From Cladosporium sp. IMV 00045 (Eukaryota > Ascomycota > Dothideomycetes > Cladosporiales > Cladosporiaceae): a stretch of DNA of 64,000 nt. Shown here piece by piece: positions 11,701-21,769 of the stretch (position 1 is its first letter; every line of letters starts with the position of its first letter). The stretch spans positions 48,482 to 112,481 of the forward strand of contig MSJI02000368.1 of assembly GCA_001931905.2 (NCBI GenBank), given 5' to 3'. The translations under genes were made by a program, and so were the position numbers. Below the pieces are notes generated by a model. It did not search any database, was not told the DNA's origin, and saw nothing but the letters and a program-made list of their open reading frames with translations.

Positions 11701-13503
11701 GAGCTCTTCGACAACATTACTGGAAAAGACCTTGACGAATACCTCGATGTTGTATTGGATGTCCTCAGCGCGGCCAACGAGCTGATGCTTGATCGCCTGT
11801 CACAGATCTGCCAGGCGGTTATCGGACGTCACGTCAATGCTCGTAACGTCTGCTGGTTGCTGAACGCTATCTCACCAAGCTCTGTGCATGAATTCAAGCA
11901 CGCGAGTCTGGAGTATCTTTGCCTAAATCTGGAAGCAATGATGCAGGGCCACTACCTCAACGAGCTCGACGAAGATCTCTTGGAAGAGCTCGACGAGGTC
12001 GTACAAGAAAACCAGCTTACTTGCATGCCTTTCGCAAAGAGTGGCCGTGCCGAGGAAGATTTGCACGAACGTCACCCAGAACTTGTGGCTATGCTCGATC
12101 GAAACAGGCAAGCAAAGATTGACTCAGTCAGGCTGCGTTCCAAATATCAGGATGTCGATTTTTCGGCACCGGGATCATTAGGCGACGATATCGCTCCTTC
12201 ACCCCTGCAGAAGCCTAGGCGTGGGTCTGCCGTCGCTGGCAAAGCTGACCTGGATCGACCATCACTGAAAGCTAAAGCATCAACGAAAGACATGATGTTC
12301 ACGATGGACGAGGAGATGGGCTCTCAATATCGCTCGCCCGGGCCGTCACCAGCGATCAAGCCTATGTCGACACCCAGGCTCGATCCCATTCCCTCCGGCT
12401 CACCGGCGGAAGAAAAATGGCTCGATGCGCGAGGCAAGTCTATGGCTTCTCTAAGCCCCAAACCACAGCAATCTTTCACGCCTGGCTCGATGACCCCGCG
12501 TACGCCAAAATCGCCACTACTACATGGGAAGACCCCGCCAAGTGCCGGTGTGCCCTGGACCACCACTCCTTTGGCAGGTTCTTCCAAGGCAGGCCTCAAG
12601 GAAATCATGGCGCAAGCTTCGACCACTCGAACTTCTTCCTTGACTCAAGGCTTAGAATCGCAGAAGGCTGCGGCAAATCAACCTGCACCCTCTCCATTCA
12701 GTCTACCTGCACCTAAGCTTTCGCAGAAAGAGCGCAAGAAGATGCTCCAGCAGCAACAACTGGCTAGCGCGCAATCTACTGCCAGGCTGAACCAGAGTCA
12801 AGTCACGACAGGTACCGCCCGAGGATCGCCCTGGCAAACAGTATCGGCCCAGAAAGTCCCTTCGCTCAAAGATGTCATCAACAAGGAATCCTCCGCTCCG
12901 CCTGTGCAGCAACCAAGACCAGTTCAGCGTGCATCCACGACTCCTCACCTCACAATGCGGCAAACAGTCGCAAACCCCAAACCGACTCCGCCATCAACAC
13001 AGCAAAAGCCCGCTGCCGCCAGCCCGAGCACCTCACACCAACAACCGCGCGTCAACATCCCCCAACCCAACACAACCACCTCCAAACCCACCCCCCAATC
13101 CATCCGCCACTCCCCCGCGCCGGTCGAGCCAAGCTTACAACTAAGCATCGACGACATCGTCGCGCAAGAACGGCGCCAGAAGGAACTCCTGCAGGAAGCT
13201 GTCGCGAAGCGCGATTTGGGCGAAATTCAAGCCGAGCAGGAGTTTCAGGAATGGTGGGATCGCGAGAGCAGGAGGGTGCAGGAGGAGGAGATGGGTGGTG
13301 CTGGGACTTCTTCTGGGAGGAGGGAAGGTGTGAAGGGCGGTAGTGCGAAGAAGGGGGTTGCGAGGAGGGGAGGGAGGGGGAAGGCGAAGGCGACAGGTGG
13401 TGATGGTGGGAAGGCTAGAGGAGATGGGCAGAATAGTGGGAAGGGACCTGGGCAAGGTCAAGGACGGGGGAAGTTACAGGCTCAGCAGGCTCAGAAGGGC
13501 TGA
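8725..13503 (+). CDS. ankyrin-RCC1-BTB protein, IBtk-like Cullin-3 adaptor
   Basis: A single uninterrupted frame of 1592 codons. The domain order is ankyrin repeats (about residues 72-150, with GLTILHHAA and GWTALHRAFYFG), an RCC1-type beta-propeller (about 230-560, with DELYTFGSN, IFSWGNNGFGQLGY and LFTFGKNEGQLG), and two BTB/POZ domains. The first BTB lies near 770-850 (PVHRFLLAGRS), the second near 915-1050 (VRAHSVPLCARCPFFEGLF), followed by a BACK-like helical stretch. This order is that of animal IBtk and of fission-yeast Btb3. In that family the BTB pair binds Cullin-3 and the protein acts as a substrate adaptor of a ubiquitin ligase; that role is inferred here. The last 400 residues are Pro/Ser/Gln-rich and disordered, but retain LSQKERKKM and SPWQTVSAQKVPSLKDV, short motifs also present in IBtk proteins. 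The tail ends in a basic, Gly/Lys-rich segment. Confidence 0.9.
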   Translation: MSSHLWKAYYEDDVDSFRQLLEASIANARQIGVRGGAGGGMNSFVGSPGGLSTSPTMVAKTRKQSGHGVNGIASGITFTKAEINFRDANGLTILHHAASSSEENAVAFATALIDHPLIDLYAQDYENGWTALHRAFYFGNISIARMILERDVGDALGKTTGHVQQTVGLIKVKDREGHGPFGLYAATIKDRTLHPDIIRNDHADSEGSDDEDGRMDADDDEEHRRHHHVSYAQIDGDELYTFGSNRNVSLGFGDEDDRQFPERITLRRPEHLLRRFYREHLKQLDKTWSAHDTAYESQVWLAKSTPVEEIPWIIRSKPVIIQDVLMAKLHTAVLTTDPESNLNMCGHGQGGRLGAGDERTRYNFVCIEGGALAGKKIATVALGQNHTLAVSSEGEIFSWGNNGFGQLGYSLPKTSRNDEDPISAVPQQIFGPLKRETITGIAASRIHSVAFTGSSLFTFGKNEGQLGIVDSDARSLEMQITPRKVAASLFTSPISSVSAIDKATICLLENHDVWIFANFGYAKVTFPLEGFSNHFLKQSFLVTTYDNAPNKIVKVTAGGDTVCALSSRGEIFTLSVAQRPGNQSSSTTNPTKIRGAVSQPTCVWSLKTGNMAARDVGVDADGSIVLSTEEGSVWKRTKRAKIKDATASGTGEYKPKDYKFSRIPGLTRVLAVRASAYGAYAAVRRDCDVTKTQVTVEDSTLCKDYLPLFALRPLATRQEQDEMNAEDRPRFWQGNRKPDEMTMLTRAIIQGKYVEKDLIDVCERALNDESAKYDAVLTTTTSDLRIPVHRFLLAGRSRVLRRGLKELSGGLPFAIPDVVTSHLDEQGRAVIAFQGADILTLLDLAMYLYSDQIIKFWTTHKMNLEAAKRHTNGVRGEMMKISSKLELVRLEPAVRQMSKPQPCLDMDFEVAFRDPYFFEDGDMIVQLEDGEVRAHSVPLCARCPFFEGLFMGRAGGRWLAGRDEEDVTVDLTHITTDTFNLVLRHLYANTGAELFDNITGKDLDEYLDVVLDVLSAANELMLDRLSQICQAVIGRHVNARNVCWLLNAISPSSVHEFKHASLEYLCLNLEAMMQGHYLNELDEDLLEELDEVVQENQLTCMPFAKSGRAEEDLHERHPELVAMLDRNRQAKIDSVRLRSKYQDVDFSAPGSLGDDIAPSPLQKPRRGSAVAGKADLDRPSLKAKASTKDMMFTMDEEMGSQYRSPGPSPAIKPMSTPRLDPIPSGSPAEEKWLDARGKSMASLSPKPQQSFTPGSMTPRTPKSPLLHGKTPPSAGVPWTTTPLAGSSKAGLKEIMAQASTTRTSSLTQGLESQKAAANQPAPSPFSLPAPKLSQKERKKMLQQQQLASAQSTARLNQSQVTTGTARGSPWQTVSAQKVPSLKDVINKESSAPPVQQPRPVQRASTTPHLTMRQTVANPKPTPPSTQQKPAAASPSTSHQQPRVNIPQPNTTTSKPTPQSIRHSPAPVEPSLQLSIDDIVAQERRQKELLQEAVAKRDLGEIQAEQEFQEWWDRESRRVQEEEMGGAGTSSGRREGVKGGSAKKGVARRGGRGKAKATGGDGGKARGDGQNSGKGPGQGQGRGKLQAQQAQKG

Positions 13504-14803
13504 AGTGGAGGAGATTGTTGATGTTGGACATAGGTTGGTGAGGAAGAGATGGTTGATGGGTGGGATAATTTTTTCCTTTTTTCAAGTATTGTATATGACC
13601 GGGACTAGTACGGTTTTTTTTTCCCCCGACATAGAAGCAACAAATGATGAGATGTACATTGAAACGTCGCAGCTGGATCCTGCTGTCAATTTCCGCATTC
13701 GCTCGAAACCATCCAAAACCGAAGACTACCGTGAATGTGAGGTCGTGCTGATTCGATGTCTACATGTATTTTACCTTCCCGCCCACGCCGCTGCCGTCCG
13801 CTTCCTCAACCGTGCATCCCGTGAAGTCAATAATACCACCTATAGTGAGTAATCAAGGTGTACTTCACCGCGAGAAGCCGAGATCGCGTGCTGATTTTGA
13901 GTGCTCGCGTAAGACCGATAGCCTTCGACAAGCCGCTGGTGCCCGGAGACGAGCCTCCAGTCGGCGGGGTGTGTGTTCTTCGCATGGGTTGGGGTTTGCT
14001 TACTTAGGCAGAGGTAGGTACTTGGGCGATGATTTTGTTTCTTTTATTCCTCTTGTTTTCAGGGAAGATGTTTCTGATATGTCGCTTGGTGTGGACTTGC
14101 CTCTTCGAGCTGTCGCCTATTGTAAGGGAATGATGGGCGAGCCATTGAGCGAGTGACGGCAGATGTTCTATTAGGCAAGGCAATTGAATCAATTGCATGT
14201 GATTAGGGCGAATTGATTAGAATGCTGGACTCTGGACTTACGTTAAGCTTCTGCGCCCGCAGCTCACCCACCGATGGTCTTGCCGACCTCGCTCGCTCGC
14301 TGCTGACCCATCGACCGACCGAGCTGGCGGGCTCGCGGGTCAACCCCAGACTTCTACGGAGAGAGGGGGAGAGAGAGACTGGATGCTCTGTCTCTGCCTG
14401 TGTCACTCCACCTCCGCTCTCCTCCCACTTCAAGAGCGAAGCGAAACATCACCTCACAAGCGTCTCATACTGGAAGCACCATTGCATCACCCCACGCACC
14501 GCTGCTCTCGCCACGTTACGCCACATCGAACAAGCAAGCAAGCAAGCAAGCCATATACCCTACTACCCTACACCCCACGCGACTGGCACGTTTCGCCTTC
14601 TGCAGCACTCTCCGTTCTCACGCTCGGACGCTGCCATCTGCTGTGACGGGCAGAATCGCTGTTCGACCCGTGCAGAGAGCCAGAACCCACCGTTGGCCGC
14701 GCGACGAGGACCGCCGAACACCACCGCCCCGCGCGCGCGCCGCGAAAGGCGAACATCTCAAAGTTTGAGTGAGAGATACTGAGGAAGAGATACTGCTCCC
14801 ACC
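13504..14803. other. intergenic region with leader of the next gene
   Basis: About 1.3 kb lies between two genes on the same strand. It contains the 3' region of the BTB gene (a T-rich stretch near 13565-13630) and a long C/T-rich leader from about 14390 to 14803. It also holds a tetranucleotide microsatellite, listed separately. No coding domain was recognised. Confidence 0.5.
14531..14550 (+). repeat. (CAAG)5 microsatellite
   Basis: Five perfect tandem copies of CAAG lie in the presumed leader of the gene starting at 14804. A tetranucleotide repeat of this kind is likely to vary in length between strains. No function is implied. Confidence 0.9.
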
Positions 14804-17152
14804 ATGCCGAGCGCAAGCGCATCCTCACCAGCGCCGGCCATGCCATCCTCGCCCAAAACGAACTCCGGCCACGCGCGCCCGGCCTTGCTCAAACGCCACT
14901 CGAGCCACGCAACCAGCCAGACGAAGCAAGCCGCGCGCGACGCCGTCGTCTCCCCCAACTCGCAACCGGAAACCCAGCAGGCCCTCCGCCACCCGGTGAG
15001 AAACAACAAGCACGCCCGCATAGTGCTGCCGCGCAACCACAGCAGCGGGCGCAATCTGGCCAAAATGGCGCGCCAGGCCATGGCCGCGCAGGACTCCACC
15101 CAGCGACAGAACCACGGCCGCAACCGCAGCCATGAGGGAGACACTGAGATTCGACTTCCAGGCAGTCTGGACGAGAGCTCACCCGCGCAGCACCAAATGC
15201 AGCGCGAACAACAGCGGCCGGCCATGAGGAGGAATATGACGTCGTACCACCTGTCCCGAAACGCGTCGCACACGAAGCTGAAGAAGAACCACTCGCACGG
15301 CCAGCTGCAGCGGCTGAACTCACGAGGCAACCTGGCGTCCATGGGACAAGGAGCAGGCAACAACCGAGCACCGCCCTCACCCGGTCTGAAAGGGAAGAAC
15401 AAACGGCCCAAGAGCGCGGACATGAGCAAGTGGGCGCTGGAGAAGGATTTGCACGAGCAGGAAGTCGAGCTGGCGCAGCGGCTGGCTGAGAAGAGGGCGG
15501 GTGGGCCGAAAAAAGTCGGTTTTGCGGTCGGGAGCTCGGGGGACAGTGCCGATGAAGAGACGATCGATATGGATGATGGGGGAGAGAACGAGGAGGGCGA
15601 TTGGACGGAGGAGAGTACTAGTGCGAGTCCTTACAGCACGAGGCAGAATACGGCGAATAACTCGCGCAGGACGAGTGTGGTGCAGGATCGACAGGCGGAG
15701 AGGGCGCCGCTGGCGGCTCAGGTGATGGTTTCGAGTGAGATGCTTCCACAGCCGCAGGTGGCGAGTAATGGGACTAAGGTTGCTGGCGAAGAGGAGGATG
15801 AGGATGAGACTGATGAGGATGATGATGAACAGACCAGCCCTCGCAGTCCTGTGAAAAGTAGATCACACGTCGAGGCTCCTACTTCACAGCCTGCGCAGGA
15901 ACAGCGACCGCAGCAGACGGAGCAGCAGACTCAACAACCGCAGAAAATCTCACAAGTCCCTAGAAGCCCGCTCTACGCAACCAAAGAGCACCCGAATCCG
16001 ACCATGCCGCTTTTGAGGAATGCCAGTGGGACGACGCCAGCGCCGGCCATGACCAGCAACGTTAATGCTCTGGACAGCTCTCACAGTGCCCGCCCATCTC
16101 CTGCGACGTCTACTCTGTCGACTCGCTCTACATTAGCCGGAGATGGCGAGGACGAGCTCGTGTCTCGATTCATTCCTAGCGCATCTCACCCAAACACCGG
16201 AAGCAACCCGACCACGACACAAAACACTCCAAAGACAACACACTTCCACACACCAGAAGCGGACAGCACCATCCACCAGAACAACAAACACAGACACTCT
16301 CGGCACCAGTCTCAACTACCCGACCCGGCCAGTCCAGGCAACTCCACCGTCTCCGGTTCATCAGGAACCGCCACCCCAGCCATCGGCCGCTCTCGCGTCG
16401 AACTCAAGATGCTGCAAGAAAAAGCCATGGCCGACATCAGCTCCGTCGTCGACCGCAACCCTTTCATCCCCGCCCACGTCTACGATCGACGCAACGAATC
16501 GCTGAAATCCTACCTCAACCTCGCCGCTTTAAACAACAACACCAACACCAACGCACCCCTCCCCACCCCCAGCAGCACCAGCACCACCAACCCCCTCACA
16601 ACATCATCCACCCTCTCCCTCGGCCCCGAGATCTTCCAAGGCCGCTTCAAAGCCGTCCACACCGAGCTGCGCGTCGTGCAGAAATTTCGCGACCCCCTCG
16701 CAGAATCCTTAGCCCGCTTGCGCACCTGCAAAGGCTCCAAACTCAGCCTGCGCAACTCCCCCCAGAAACTCCACGCCGCTGCGCTGCGCACCAGCAAGAG
16801 CGCCGTGTCCCTGCCAGCCGCGGGCAAGATGAAAAGCGGTGCTGCGGGCGGTCTGCACTCGCGCGCCGTGAGCGGCGCGGCGGCGGAGAAGGGGCTGAGT
16901 GGGAGTCCCCTGAAAGGCAGTGCGATGTCGCAGGCGGGTGGGTTGCAGGGCTCGAAGAGTTCGGTGAACGTCCAGCAGCAGGGGCAGGTGCAGGGGCAGG
17001 GACGGAGGCAGACGCAGAGGGGCGTTTCGTTCGCAAGTGAGGAGCCTAGTGGGCATGCCGTTCAGGGCGCGGAGATGGGGGATGGGGAAGGTGGGGAGAG
17101 CGCGGAGGTTGTGGCGAGGAGGCTTTGGGCGGAGGTTGGTGGGGTTGCTTGA
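14804..17152 (+). CDS. Ser-rich disordered protein, possible TORC1 subunit Tco89
   Basis: One frame of 782 codons without introns. The protein is rich in Ser, Gln, Asn and Pro and is largely disordered. Near residues 150-170 it has a basic patch with regularly spaced residues (LSRNASHTKLKKNHSHGQ), then SKWALEKDLHEQEVELAQRL, then KKVGFAVG followed by an acidic Glu/Asp stretch. Near the C-terminal third lies the best-ordered block, NPFIPAHVYDRRNESLKSYL, with a second one, FQGRFKAVHTELRVVQKF. From memory of fungal proteins this pattern fits the Tco89 family, a fungus-specific subunit of the TORC1 kinase complex on the vacuole. I cannot run a profile search, so the name is tentative. The 3' end borders the left edge of a large tandem duplication. 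Confidence 0.5.
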   Translation: MPSASASSPAPAMPSSPKTNSGHARPALLKRHSSHATSQTKQAARDAVVSPNSQPETQQALRHPVRNNKHARIVLPRNHSSGRNLAKMARQAMAAQDSTQRQNHGRNRSHEGDTEIRLPGSLDESSPAQHQMQREQQRPAMRRNMTSYHLSRNASHTKLKKNHSHGQLQRLNSRGNLASMGQGAGNNRAPPSPGLKGKNKRPKSADMSKWALEKDLHEQEVELAQRLAEKRAGGPKKVGFAVGSSGDSADEETIDMDDGGENEEGDWTEESTSASPYSTRQNTANNSRRTSVVQDRQAERAPLAAQVMVSSEMLPQPQVASNGTKVAGEEEDEDETDEDDDEQTSPRSPVKSRSHVEAPTSQPAQEQRPQQTEQQTQQPQKISQVPRSPLYATKEHPNPTMPLLRNASGTTPAPAMTSNVNALDSSHSARPSPATSTLSTRSTLAGDGEDELVSRFIPSASHPNTGSNPTTTQNTPKTTHFHTPEADSTIHQNNKHRHSRHQSQLPDPASPGNSTVSGSSGTATPAIGRSRVELKMLQEKAMADISSVVDRNPFIPAHVYDRRNESLKSYLNLAALNNNTNTNAPLPTPSSTSTTNPLTTSSTLSLGPEIFQGRFKAVHTELRVVQKFRDPLAESLARLRTCKGSKLSLRNSPQKLHAAALRTSKSAVSLPAAGKMKSGAAGGLHSRAVSGAAAEKGLSGSPLKGSAMSQAGGLQGSKSSVNVQQQGQVQGQGRRQTQRGVSFASEEPSGHAVQGAEMGDGEGGESAEVVARRLWAEVGGVA

Positions 17153-18267
17153 TTGGCTCGGTTTGGTTTTTGGACTTTTTTTTTTTTCCTCGTTCTTTTT
17201 TAGATGTGGTTAGCGACGGTGTTCGGAGTTCTTTTTTGTATTCCCTTTTCTCTTACTCTTTTTCTGCTGGTTTTTGCCTTTTTGAGAACGGAAGATTACA
17301 CGAGGAGAAGAGAGAACGGACGTTATTATCATCTTTCAACATTCTCACGATGGTTATGGGTTTGTTGGTTGCTGGAGTGCTTCGTTATGGAGGGGCGTGC
17401 TTTGTAAGATTTGATGATGATGGTGAAGAGGTATTGATTCAAAGTTTTTTGACTTGATTCTCGTTTCCCTTCCCCCTCTTTTCTATTCCTGATGGATCTG
17501 ATGACTTGGATTCCCAGGCGAAACAAGAAACAAATTCCAGCGCAACCAATTTGACCCTGACGAGACTAGTTGACCTCTTGAGTTTTCTGCACTGCGCTGG
17601 CATGTTGCAAAGCACTTGATAGGCAAAACAGTGTACGCCGCCCTGTATGTCGAGAAGCTGCGGTGTGAAGAGAATTTGGGTTTGGCAGAGACCTGTGCGA
17701 GGGGGTGTGTTATACTATTCGGATATTGACGCTGGGGTTTGTCGTCCTGATTGATGGTAGATGGTTGGGACTTTACTGATGGCATTTCAAGTCGAAGTGC
17801 TTTGGTTGTATCGAGGAACGGTAGCATGGAGGGACCGCGACTCGCCAGAAGTCCCTGACATGGGTCCTGTCACCTGAAACATCGATGCCAGGCTTTTGGT
17901 GTTTTCTATCGGTGCAATCGTGCTTCAAGTGGTGCATGCTAAACTAACAGGATCTGCAAAATGGGGTTGCTTCCTTTCGTTCCATTGCGCCTGATGGTCT
18001 GGAGTGTGCACGGGTTGCGGCCCTCGACGCCTCGCCTCTGTCTGTGGCTGCATGGTCCCGTACTTGCATGCCCCCAAGCGCCGGAACGGTTGCATGCATG
18101 TGACTTGTGCTACATAAGGTACCCAGAAGGTTACCCATCCAGCTGACGCTCAGCCTCGCGACGACTTCGAATTGCACACAACACCTCAATACTCTCTTTT
18201 TCGACGCTGGAAACAACACACCTCCTGATGAAAGTGGTCGCATCTGTTGCGGCACCGTCGTTACGCT
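17153..18267. other. non-coding start of left duplication unit
   Basis: About 1.1 kb lies before the NB-ARC gene. It includes the 3' end of the Ser-rich gene and then sequence that matches 27945-29013 in the right copy. The part from about 17600 to 18120 is well conserved between copies, but no frame is conserved, so I take it as promoter and untranslated DNA. Confidence 0.5.
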
Positions 18268-20869
18268 ATGGAGTCCGATTCGCATGGTTCTGGAAATCGC
18301 TATGAGGATGTGCGCGTTGATGGCTTCTCCAGAGCCCACCTTGGGAATGTCTATCATACTCACCTTCCACCTGGTATGGAAAGAATCTGTCCCTATATCT
18401 CAACACCAACTGACAGGACCACCACGCAGAACGACCGGAAACGCCCCCGAGCCCTCTTTCTACTGTGCCGTACCGGCGCGATCCAGATTTCGTCGATCGT
18501 GAGCCATTGATGAGAGAGCTTTACAGCAAGATGAACATGACTGCTGCGAGAGTAGCGCTTTGTGGGCTGGGAGGAATCGGGTAAGTCCTGGACATCCTAC
18601 TCTCAAAGCGCCCGGCAGCTAATCCTTGAATAGTAAATCGCAGCTCGCCATAGAGTATGCTCACCGAGTGAGAGAAGCATCACCATCCACGTGGGTGCTA
18701 TGGATACACGCGAGTAGTCCCAGTCGCTTCGAGATGAGCGTTCGCGACGCTCTCGACCAGCTTAGGGTGAAAGGGCGCGAAGACCCAAAAGCCAACATCT
18801 TTAAGCTCTTGCAAAAGTGGCTTGTCGCCAGGGCTGCTGACGGCAAATGGTTGATCATACTGGACAGTGCAGATGATACAGATTTTTTGCTCGAACCACC
18901 GGTCTTCGCGTGTGACGAGGACAGGTCCTCCAGACTGGGTCTGAAAAGGCGCATCGATTACTTGCCTACCTGCCCAAATGGATCTGTACTCGTAACTACG
19001 CGAAGTATTGACGCAGCTTTGTGGATAGTAGGCAACAACGATGTCGTTCCGGTGAGAGCCATGGACGATATCGACGCATTGTCTTTACTGCGGTCAAAAC
19101 TAGGAACTCAGGATAGCGTCGAGGATCTTGCGACCCTCGCACATGATCTCGGGAATCTACCTCTTGCTATGACACAAGCAGCAGCGTACATTCGCCAAAG
19201 ACGGCCTGGGTTTCCTATTCGGATGTACATTGAGCGTTTGGAAAAGCAGAGCAATTCCAAGCGATGTCTACTCCATCGAGACGAAGGTGATCTGAGGAGA
19301 GACCGAGATGCAAGTAACTCCGTGCTCCTCACATGGGAGATCTCTTTCCGGTATATCAAAGCGAGCAATGCATCTGCTGCGGATCTATTGTCTTTGATGT
19401 GCTTTTACGACGGCCGCTCGATTCCAACGTCGTTACTGAACAGGATTGGTCCAGACCATGATGGAAGAATATCAAACAATCCCGGAAGTGATTCCCCGGC
19501 CAGCAGCGTGGATGACCCCGTGGAAGTTCTTGAGGAAGACATTAGGACTTTGACCAGCTTTTCATTTGTCACAACTACAAATTCCACAGAGACCTTTGCC
19601 ATGCACAGGTTGGTACAGGATGCGATGCGGAGGTGGCTTCGTGAAGGTGGGCATCTGGAATCCTGGACCGACGAAGCCGTCAGTCGGCTGGCTTCAAATT
19701 TCCCAGAACCTCAGTATGGCAACTGGGGACGTTGCCGCGCTCTCATTCCACACGTCATGTCCATGCAGGGCTTTAAGCCCCGGGGCATTGAAACACTCAA
19801 GACGTCGGCGAAACTTTATGATAGAGCAGCACTGTATACGTTGGATCAAGGCGACCTCTGCTCCGCTGAAACTTTGTACTCCTCGGCAAGCGAAGCATGG
19901 AATAAAATCCATGGGCCTGAGAGCCTTGTCACAATGGGATGCATGGACAACATTGCCGGAATCTATTGGCTTCAGGGACGATGGTCAGAGGCGGAAAGTC
20001 TCGATTCGTATCTGCTGGAGACGAAAACGAAGACTCTCTCGCGATGGCATCCCGAGGTATTAATCAACATAACACGGCTCTCGTCAAGACTGGAGCAGCA
20101 AGGTAGATACCAAGACGTTGAAGATATGGAGGAGAAAGTACTTGAAGACTCCTCGACCGACCTTGGACCGAACCATGAGGCCACATTAAGCCGCAAGTCG
20201 GACTTTGCTTCGATTCTATGGAACCACAACGCATGGGACAAAGGTTTGAAGCTGAAGCGAGAGGTTGCGGAGAGCAGGGCTGACGTGCTTGGAAAGAACC
20301 ACGAAGACACAATGAAAAGTCTCGCGGATTTGGCCGAATGCTACAGATCGCAAAGAACATGGAAAGAATGTGAAGATCTCGAGAGGGAAATTGTACAGAT
20401 AAAGCAAAACCTCTACGGCCCCAAGCACGTCTCCACACTCGATAGTATGGCCAGTCTCGCTTTGGTGTGCAAGAGCCAAGCAAAGTGGTCAGAAGCAACA
20501 GAACTCGAAAAGCTAGTCATAGCTGGACGGATGAGAGAGCTTGGAGAAACACACCCTGCAACCATGGCCGCCATGTCTGATCTCGCCGCGACCCACCACC
20601 AACAAGCACGACGGAAAGACGCAGAAGACATATTGTCTCTCTTGGTGCAGCGAAGTGCTCAGAGATTTGGTAACGACAACATTAACACGCTGCGACGCAA
20701 GGCCAATCTGGCGAATACTTACAGCTATCAAGGCCGGTGGGAACAGGCCGAGAAGCTGCACATGGAGGTCAAGGAGTCGAGAACCAGGGTGTTAGGAGAA
20801 GATCACCCGGAAACTCTTGAGAGCATGTCAAGGCTCATTCAAGCATTCAATTTCCAAGGGAAATCTTAG
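18268..20869 (+). CDS. NB-ARC/TPR (fungal NLR-type) protein, left copy, early stop
   Basis: Three exons (18268-18373, 18430-18580, 18634-20869) give 830 residues. The second exon starts with PERPETPPSP, a motif common just before the NTPase in fungal NB-ARC/TPR proteins. The P-loop GLGGIGKSQLA is split by intron 2. Walker B is KWLIILDSADD near residue 155, and the GLPL-like motif is NLPLAMTQAAAYI near 260. From about residue 480 to the end run kinesin-light-chain-like TPR repeats of about 42 residues. Such STAND NTPases act as signal switches, some in fungal self/non-self recognition; no effector domain is visible at the N-terminus. The TAG at 20867 stands where the right copy has CAG. The homologous frame continues for about 28 codons there, so this copy appears truncated at the C-terminus. 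Confidence 0.82.
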
Positions 20870-21769
20870 CGGGCCCTGGAATTGCAGGAATTTGCGATGA
20901 CCATGTCCTTGCAGCTGCCGCCTATTCCAGATTCGGAGAGCATCGGTTGGAACAGATGATTGGTGATGGGTATGTCGTGATATGACCTGACGAACATCAG
21001 TGTTATGCTGGGGTCTGGCGGTATCTCAATGGATGGTGTCGAAGACTGAACATTCCCCAGTCAATCAACCAATGCCATCGATCAAACAAGTGGAATAGCC
21101 TCATCCGACATGTCGAGCTAAACCTTCCCTTTTCTAGCCTTCTATACTCATCGTCTTGTCTTCGGAGCAAATGCGAACATGCTTATTGCTACAAAACAAA
21201 GCCTTCGGCTTTGCCATGTTGTGTTTTCTGGCTGAAGGGACAAGTGAGGTTGGACTGGATATAGGCAAATTGCAAACTTGATGCACGATCGACGGTGGAG
21301 TCCAACAAAAACTGGGCCCGAGTGCGGGGAAATTCACATTTTGGAAGTGAATTGTTACCTAGGTAACTTGTTTGAACGTCACTCTATTATCTGCCTGGAC
21401 GAGCTTCAGACCCGTTCAGCCTGATCTCGTACTGACGCATCATGTATGCCATGTTACATGTGCTAGACAAATGTTCTGCTGGTGACGACAGCTTCACGGC
21501 TCTCTCTCTCTTGTTGATGCGGGATTGGCCAAATCTGGTCGTTCACACTTTCCAGCTCGCAGATCACATTCTCTAGCACCATTAAATAGTGAGGAGTCGA
21601 ACAAGCCGTAATACCGGCAAAATGCTACCTCTCACACATGAGCTGCATAACGTGGACAGTATAAAGGTGCTCGAGCCCTAAGTCGCGATGCAGGAACATC
21701 CGACAAGGCTCCCTCTATCCGTCAGGGCTGGCTCTAGACAGACCTATACATCGCTCAAAATCAACTACA
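20870..21769. other. intergenic region, NB-ARC to GH3, left copy
   Basis: About 900 bases. The first 90 still match the lost C-terminal codons of the NB-ARC gene. The rest matches the corresponding stretch of the right copy and holds the GH3 promoter with a TATA box near 21660. Confidence 0.6.
21660..21665 (+). promoter_or_regulatory. TATA box of left WSC-GH3 gene
   Basis: TATAAA within GACAGTATAAAGGTGC lies about 105 bases before the ATG at 21770. The same element is kept at the same distance in the right copy. Position and conservation support a core promoter role. Confidence 0.7.

Noticed and set aside
18107..18502. 131-codon frame as first exon of the left NB-ARC gene
   Set aside because: The model with ATG 18268 and acceptor at 18429 restores the conserved PERPETPPSP motif and is shared with the right copy.
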